Below, piece after piece: positions 61,371 through 64,000 of a DNA stretch of 64,000 bases. The notes below the pieces were generated by a model, which saw nothing but the letters and a program-made list of their open reading frames with translations, was not told where the DNA came from and searched no databases. The position numbers were made by a program, and so were the translations under genes. Positions within the stretch are counted from its first letter, which is position 1. Each line of letters starts with the position of its first letter. The stretch is from Gammaproteobacteria bacterium (GTDB lineage: Bacteria; Pseudomonadota; Gammaproteobacteria; Pseudomonadales; Pseudohongiellaceae), in the NCBI GenBank assembly GCA_029244985.1, contig JAQWQD010000030.1, forward strand, positions 62,001 to 126,000, written 5' to 3'.

Positions 61371-61447
61371 TGGTGTCCCCAGCAGGAGTCGAACCTGCAA
61401 CCTGCCCCTTAGGAGGGGGCTGCGCTATCCAGTTGTGCCATGGGGAC
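61371..61447 (-). tRNA. tRNA-Arg (anticodon CCT)
   Basis: A 77-nt cloverleaf on the minus strand. The 7-bp acceptor stem pairs GTCCCCA (61447-61441) with TGGGGAC. The anticodon stem GCCCC / GGGGC encloses the loop CTCCTAA with anticodon CCT, reading AGG. The T arm is GCAGG-TTCGACT-CCTGC. The CCA end is encoded (61373-61371). One A-C mismatch sits in the D stem. It is a lone tRNA; I see no integrase or att duplication beside it. Confidence 0.96.
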
Positions 61448-61540
61448 AAGGATGCGTAGTATTCCAATGAAGCGGCAGACCGTCAACGAAGTTCTATGAT
61501 AAAGTTCACGCCTTGCTAACCTCGCCTGACCGGGCTATTA

Positions 61541-61996
61541 ATGTCTAAGCTTCAATTTAGGACTCAAAAATTTGTCACACTTAATGTACATGAGCTGTAT
61601 TCGCTGCTCCAACTCCGTTCTCAGGTATTTGTCGTTGAGCAAAAATGTATCTACCAAGATATTGATGATTTTGATCTAGATGCGATCCACGTATGCGGAC
61701 ATAACGATGGCGAGATAGTCGCTTATTCGAGGTTGTTAGCTCCTGGGCTCAAATATGTGGGCTCATCCATTGGGCGAGTACTAACTAAACAAACAACCCG
61801 CGGTACTGGATTAGGCAAGGCCTTATTAAAAGAATCTATAGTTCAATGCCAACAAGAGTGGCCGGAAGCGGACATAAGTCTGTCTGCACAAAAATATTTA
61901 GAAAAGTTCTATAGCAGCTTTGGTTTCGAGACCGAATCTGCCGCTTATATGGAAGATGGCATGCCTCATATCCAAATGACTAAGAAAAGCTCCTGA
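61541..61996 (+). CDS. elaA: GNAT-family N-acetyltransferase ElaA
   Basis: A 151-residue ElaA-type acetyltransferase. The LLQLRSQVFVVEQKCIYQDIDDFD segment in part is the ElaA signature near residue 22, followed by VAYSRLLAPG, the acetyl-CoA loop IGRVLTKQTTRGTGLGKALL, and the C-terminal YSSFGFETES. The substrate of ElaA proteins is not established. It stands alone between tRNA-Arg and putP, with no operon partner to suggest a role. Confidence 0.93.
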   Translation: MSKLQFRTQKFVTLNVHELYSLLQLRSQVFVVEQKCIYQDIDDFDLDAIHVCGHNDGEIVAYSRLLAPGLKYVGSSIGRVLTKQTTRGTGLGKALLKESIVQCQQEWPEADISLSAQKYLEKFYSSFGFETESAAYMEDGMPHIQMTKKSS

Positions 61997-62245
61997 CAAC
62001 ATCTACTTAGCTGACCAGCCCTTGCTTATTAAATATTAGAACCCAACCTGATTGTTATCTCCTAAGAAAATAATCCAGCAAAACATCGAGAAGCAAGAAT
62101 ACCTGCTAATCCTTAACCAACATTCGAAACTGTAGAAAATAAAACCCTGCAAAATTAGCGGATGAGGCTGACAGGATCATTCAAGCTCAGAAATTAAAGC
62201 CTTTAATTATCCACAAAAATAAATCAGCTGGAAACGACAACATGC

Positions 62246-63724
62246 TTAATAGTCGCTTGCTGCCAAACTGTCTTGAACATCGTCATATTGATTCAATATT
62301 GACTCGTTTTTTTCGAGCCTAAAGAGATTTACAAATACTATCGAGAGTGAAGCAAACAGAAAACCAGGAACGATTTCATATAATTCGAACAAGCCGCCGG
62401 AAAGATTCGACCAAACTACAACTGTAACTGCCCCAACAATCATCCCGATAACTGCGCTAAGTGCTGTCATACTTCGCCAAAAGAGAGAAAAGATTATAAC
62501 CGGGCCAAAGGCCGCCCCAAACCCAGCCCAAGCATAACTGACTAATTCTAAAACCCGGCTATTTCTGTCGCTAGCAATAACTAGCGCCAGCAAGGCGATA
62601 ACAACGACTGCGATTCTACTAACCAACAACAACTCCTTTTCCGACGCCTTTGGTCTGACAAATACCCTATAGAAATCCTCACTGATAACACTTGATGAAA
62701 CTAATAACTGTGAATCAATAGTCGACATAATGGCAGACAATATAGCGGCTGTAATGATTCCAGCAATCCAGGGATTGAAAAGGCTCTGGCTCAATATAAT
62801 AAATACGGTCTCTGGGTTAGCCAAAGGTTGGCCAACAAAATATGTAATTCCTACTAACCCGGTAGAAACTGATCCAATCAAAACAACCAGCATCCAGCTC
62901 ATGGCTATCCATTTTGAAGAGTTTAGTTTTTGTGGATCCTCGACCGCCATAAAGCGTGCAAGGATATGAGGCTGTCCAGCATAACCAAGACCCCAAGCAA
63001 TGAGAGAAACAAAACCAAGCAAGGTCAAATTGGCGAACAAATTAGTATTTTCTGAATTAATTTGCTCCAATTGATCCAATACAACACAGGCTCCCCCAGC
63101 CTCATTTATGACAACTATTGGCGTTATTAATAAAGCAGCTAACATAAGCATTGCCTGAAAAGCATCAGTCCATGCCACTGCAAGAAAGCCGCCAACAAAA
63201 GTGTAGGCAACAATAATAAACGCACCTGCTAATAAAGCCACGGAGTATTCCAAGCCAAAACTGCTTTCAAAAAGAATGGCTCCACCCACCAAACCAGACG
63301 CCGTATAAAACGTAAAAAATAATAAAATAACTAAGGCGGAAATGACGCGTAGCACTCTACTCTTATCATTAAATCGATTTTCGAAATAATCGGGAAGTGT
63401 TAATGAGTTATTAGCCCACTGACTATATATTCTCAGCGGTTTTGCAACAAGCAGCCAGTTGAAGTAAGCCCCTATGACCAAACCTATTCCAATCCATACT
63501 TCGCTTATACCACCGAAATATATAGCGCCAGGTAACCCTAATAAAAGCCAGCCACTCATATCCGAAGCGCCAACACTCAGCGCGGTAACGACTGAACCCA
63601 ATTTTCGGCCGCCAAGGATGTAGTCGCCTAAACTATGAGTGCGCCTGTAAGCCTTGACCCCCAAACAAAGAATCAACAATAAATACACAAGAAAGGTAAT
63701 TAAAAGAGGGGTATCAAAACTCAT
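62246..63724 (-). CDS. putP: Sodium/proline symporter PutP
   Basis: PutP imports proline with sodium, for nutrition or osmoprotection. The 492-residue SSS-family membrane protein has about 13 hydrophobic segments. Recognisable segments are GGRKLGSVVTALSVGASDMSGWL (in part) near residue 40, TLPDYFENRF, GLGYAGQPHILARFMAVE, and ILSAIMSTIDSQLLVSSSVISED near 325, with the conserved Asp and Ser residues of sodium binding. No putA lies in the window. The 276 nt beyond its start to the window end hold its upstream region; no gene is seen there. Confidence 0.95.
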   Translation of the reverse strand: MSFDTPLLITFLVYLLLILCLGVKAYRRTHSLGDYILGGRKLGSVVTALSVGASDMSGWLLLGLPGAIYFGGISEVWIGIGLVIGAYFNWLLVAKPLRIYSQWANNSLTLPDYFENRFNDKSRVLRVISALVILLFFTFYTASGLVGGAILFESSFGLEYSVALLAGAFIIVAYTFVGGFLAVAWTDAFQAMLMLAALLITPIVVINEAGGACVVLDQLEQINSENTNLFANLTLLGFVSLIAWGLGYAGQPHILARFMAVEDPQKLNSSKWIAMSWMLVVLIGSVSTGLVGITYFVGQPLANPETVFIILSQSLFNPWIAGIITAAILSAIMSTIDSQLLVSSSVISEDFYRVFVRPKASEKELLLVSRIAVVVIALLALVIASDRNSRVLELVSYAWAGFGAAFGPVIIFSLFWRSMTALSAVIGMIVGAVTVVVWSNLSGGLFELYEIVPGFLFASLSIVFVNLFRLEKNESILNQYDDVQDSLAASDY

Positions 63725-64000
63725 TTACTGCCGGGCCTGTCAGATCGCACATGAATTGACTCATTATCCGCCGTTAATCCTATACCAATAAACAAACTAT
63801 TTGGAACAGTAGTTTCGTTTCGCTTAGCTGACTTTTCGTTTAAATATTCAACGAACCCTTAGTCTAGATGAATAACATACATGCAATACATTCGTCGTCT
63901 TTGTCCAGGGTTGCGCAACACTCAACCGCCACCACGATGAAAATCTGTTACATCTAATCAATCCGCTAAAGTTTCAAGGTCATCAGTGGCAAGGCTGATG

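Noticed and set aside
61371-61447. tRNA-Arg as an integration site for a genomic island
   Set aside because: No integrase gene, no direct repeat of the tRNA 3' end and no foreign-looking genes adjacent; elaA and putP look ordinary.

Overview
This window is a chromosomal segment of a gammaproteobacterium with moderate-to-low GC (by eye, not computed). The gene order matches the conserved blocks of Pseudomonas and E. coli. One run reads pncC/mutS/fdxA/nlpD/pcm/truD/ispF/ispD/ftsB/eno/kdsA/pyrG/tilS/accA/dnaE/rnhB/lpxB/lpxA/fabZ/lpxD/skp/bamA/rseP/dxr/cdsA/uppS/frr/pyrH/tsf/rpsB. The divergent map/glnD/yffB/dapD/dapE block follows. The P. aeruginosa-like long DapD, the AlgU/MucA/MucD-type sigma-E locus and the short intergenic gaps suggest a Pseudomonadales-related lineage, perhaps marine and partly streamlined. 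That placement is inference. I see no phage, insertion sequence, CRISPR array, toxin-antitoxin pair or defence island.

Layout. Positions 1-194 hold a strong tandem LexA operator pointing to an SOS gene just left of the window, probably recA. Positions 195-3892 carry pncC, mutS and fdxA. From about 4.3 to 35 kb one long minus-strand run encodes envelope and core functions: NlpD, a DUF368 polyprenyl-phosphate transporter, repair and isoprenoid enzymes (pcm, truD, ispF, ispD), FtsB, enolase, KDO-8-P synthase, CTP synthase, TilS, AccA, DnaE, lipid A synthesis (lpxB, lpxA, fabZ, lpxD), outer-membrane assembly (skp, bamA, rseP), MEP and lipid carrier synthesis (dxr, cdsA, uppS), and translation (frr, pyrH, tsf, rpsB). 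From 35.4 to 41.5 kb the plus strand carries map, glnD, yffB, dapD and dapE. From 41.5 to 58 kb the minus strand carries rsmJ, uppP, tsaB, a large histone-H1-like protein, adk, mazG, rlmD, cysM, recO, era, rnc, lepB, lepA, a DegP-type protease, rseA and rpoE. The right end has nadB, sdhE, ygfZ, tRNA-Arg(CCT), elaA and putP.

How it works together. Most genes serve envelope biogenesis: lipid A, the undecaprenyl carrier cycle (ispD, ispF, dxr, uppS, uppP, DUF368), outer-membrane protein assembly, and its sigma-E surveillance (rseP, rseA, rpoE, DegP-like protease). The rest serve translation and replication.

What stands out. (1) Genes normally fixed in these blocks are missing with tight junctions: rpoS and surE in the nlpD/pcm block, relA between rlmD and mazG, rseB/mucC after rseA, and pdxJ after recO. 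The first four are stress, starvation or surveillance functions. (2) Ribosomal protein S2 carries a roughly 120-residue tail, first acidic, then three perfect 24-nt repeats, then a Lys/Ala/Pro-rich histone-like end. (3) A 541-residue Lys/Ala-repeat protein lies between tsaB and adk, and its repeat motif closely resembles the S2 tail. (4) BamA has a large insertion just after its conserved loop-6 motif. I found no convincing wholly new multi-gene system; the S2 tail and the H1-like protein are the best leads.
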